A stretch of 6,075 nt of DNA, taken from NCBI GenBank assembly GCA_937872275.1, contig CALMSE010000034.1, forward strand, positions 1 through 6,075, read 5' to 3'. Positions 5,486 to 6,075 of the stretch are shown one piece after another. The notes under the pieces are model-generated. The model worked only from the letters and a program-made list of their open reading frames with translations, was not told where the DNA came from and did no database searches. The translations under genes were made by a program, and so were the position numbers. The stretch's first letter is position 1. Each line of letters starts with the position of its first letter. The DNA comes from an uncultured Leucobacter sp. Its GTDB lineage: Bacteria > Actinomycetota > Actinomycetes > Actinomycetales > Microbacteriaceae.

Positions 5486-6075
5486 TGTGCGGCTACGTGC
5501 CCGGAGTGAACGACCCGGAGCCGGACGACGCCGCCTCGCCGGCGGTGCCCGCCGAACTGCGCATCTCCTTCGCCGCCGAGCGGGTCGTCGAGATCGCGGA
5601 GCCCCTCCGCGGCGCCGTGCTCGCCATCGACACCGCGCTCGGCACGAGCGTCGCGCTCGGCATCGCCGGGCGGGTCTTCGAGGCGGTGAGCGACGACCAC
5701 CGCGCGCACGCGGAGGTGATCGGCACGCTGATCGCTCGCGTCTTCGAACTGAGCGGCGCCGCGCCGAGCGAGGTCGAGGGCGTCGTCGCGGGCATCGGCC
5801 CCGGGCCCTTCACGGGGCTGCGCGTCGGCATCGCCGCGGCCCACGCCTTCGCGACGGCCTGCGGTGCGCCGCTGCTGCCGCTGCAGGGGCACGAGGCGGT
5901 CGCGCTCGCGATCGCCGAGACCGGCGATGCGGATCCGGCGCCCCTGCGCGTCGTGCAGGACGCCCGCCGACGGGAGCTGTTCGTCACCGAGTTCACGGGG
6001 CTCGACGCGGCCGGGCTGCCCGTGCGCAGCGCCGATCCGCACCTCGTGGCGCGCGCCGACCACGCCGTCGCCGCC
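5485..6075 (+). CDS. tsaB: tRNA t6A37 threonylcarbamoyltransferase complex protein TsaB (3' end outside window)
   Basis: TsaB is the non-catalytic ASKHA-fold partner that binds TsaD and TsaE during t6A synthesis. The 197 visible codons include AVLAIDTALGTSVAL at residues 44-58 (phosphate-binding strand-turn), the family signature GPGPFTGLRVG at 105-115, and DARRRELF at 159-166. The gene is open to the window edge and lacks its C-terminal part. Usual TsaB proteins begin just before the AIDTA motif; here about 44 acidic and Pro/Ala-rich residues precede it. The ATG at 5485 is preferred because it has a well-spaced GGAG and a TGATG overlap with alr-tsaE, and because 41 of the 43 codons after it up to the conserved core end in G or C, as real coding sequence does here. 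GTG 5617 is the alternative start and would remove the extension. Confidence 0.93.
   Translation, partial: MCGYVPGVNDPEPDDAASPAVPAELRISFAAERVVEIAEPLRGAVLAIDTALGTSVALGIAGRVFEAVSDDHRAHAEVIGTLIARVFELSGAAPSEVEGVVAGIGPGPFTGLRVGIAAAHAFATACGAPLLPLQGHEAVALAIAETGDADPAPLRVVQDARRRELFVTEFTGLDAAGLPVRSADPHLVARADHAVAA

Noticed and set aside
1321..5915. Three copies of GCGATCGC (1321-1328, 4718-4725, 5908-5915), like the cyanobacterial HIP1 octamer
   Set aside because: All three encode Ala-Ile-Ala with the preferred codons of this genome, so codon bias explains them without a dedicated motif.

Overview
The window is about 70% GC, with coding frames that put G or C at nearly every third position. It uses GTG as well as ATG starts and contains actinobacterial versions of all recognisable enzymes. 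CoaA resembles mycobacterial CoaA, and Alr is fused to TsaE. Together these point to an actinobacterium, most likely Microbacteriaceae (Leucobacter- or Microbacterium-like). The family assignment is inference, because no rRNA or other marker is present.

Left part: the window opens inside a gene for an endonuclease/exonuclease/phosphatase-family protein (+ strand, ends at 548). It converges, with a 30-base gap and no clear hairpin terminator, on coaA (type I pantothenate kinase, - strand, 579-1544). coaA and glmS (1576-3426) are divergent and separated by only 31 bases, so their promoters must be extremely compact or overlap each other's coding regions. glmS looks like a leaderless gene: a TANNNT box lies 7 bases before its ATG and there is no Shine-Dalgarno sequence.

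Right part: glmS heads a tight + strand operon, glmS - acpS - alr::tsaE - tsaB, with junctions of 8 bases, a 4-base overlap (GTGA) and a 1-base overlap (TGATG). alr and tsaE form one uninterrupted 554-codon reading frame. tsaB runs off the right edge; rimI and tsaD commonly follow in actinobacteria, but that cannot be seen here. The nnrD-type gene often found between acpS and alr in actinobacteria is absent.

The genes serve essential growth functions. CoaA starts CoA synthesis, and AcpS uses CoA to activate acyl carrier protein for fatty acid synthesis. GlmS makes glucosamine-6-phosphate for UDP-GlcNAc, and Alr makes D-alanine, both for peptidoglycan. TsaE and TsaB belong to the machinery for the t6A37 modification of ANN-decoding tRNAs.

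I see no mobile element, CRISPR array, tRNA or rRNA. The most notable features are the Alr-TsaE fusion, a low-complexity insert with a perfect 10-bp hairpin inside the TsaE part, a 44-residue N-terminal extension on TsaB, and the compact coaA/glmS divergent start region. No convincing undescribed system is present; this is a housekeeping region with some unusual architecture.
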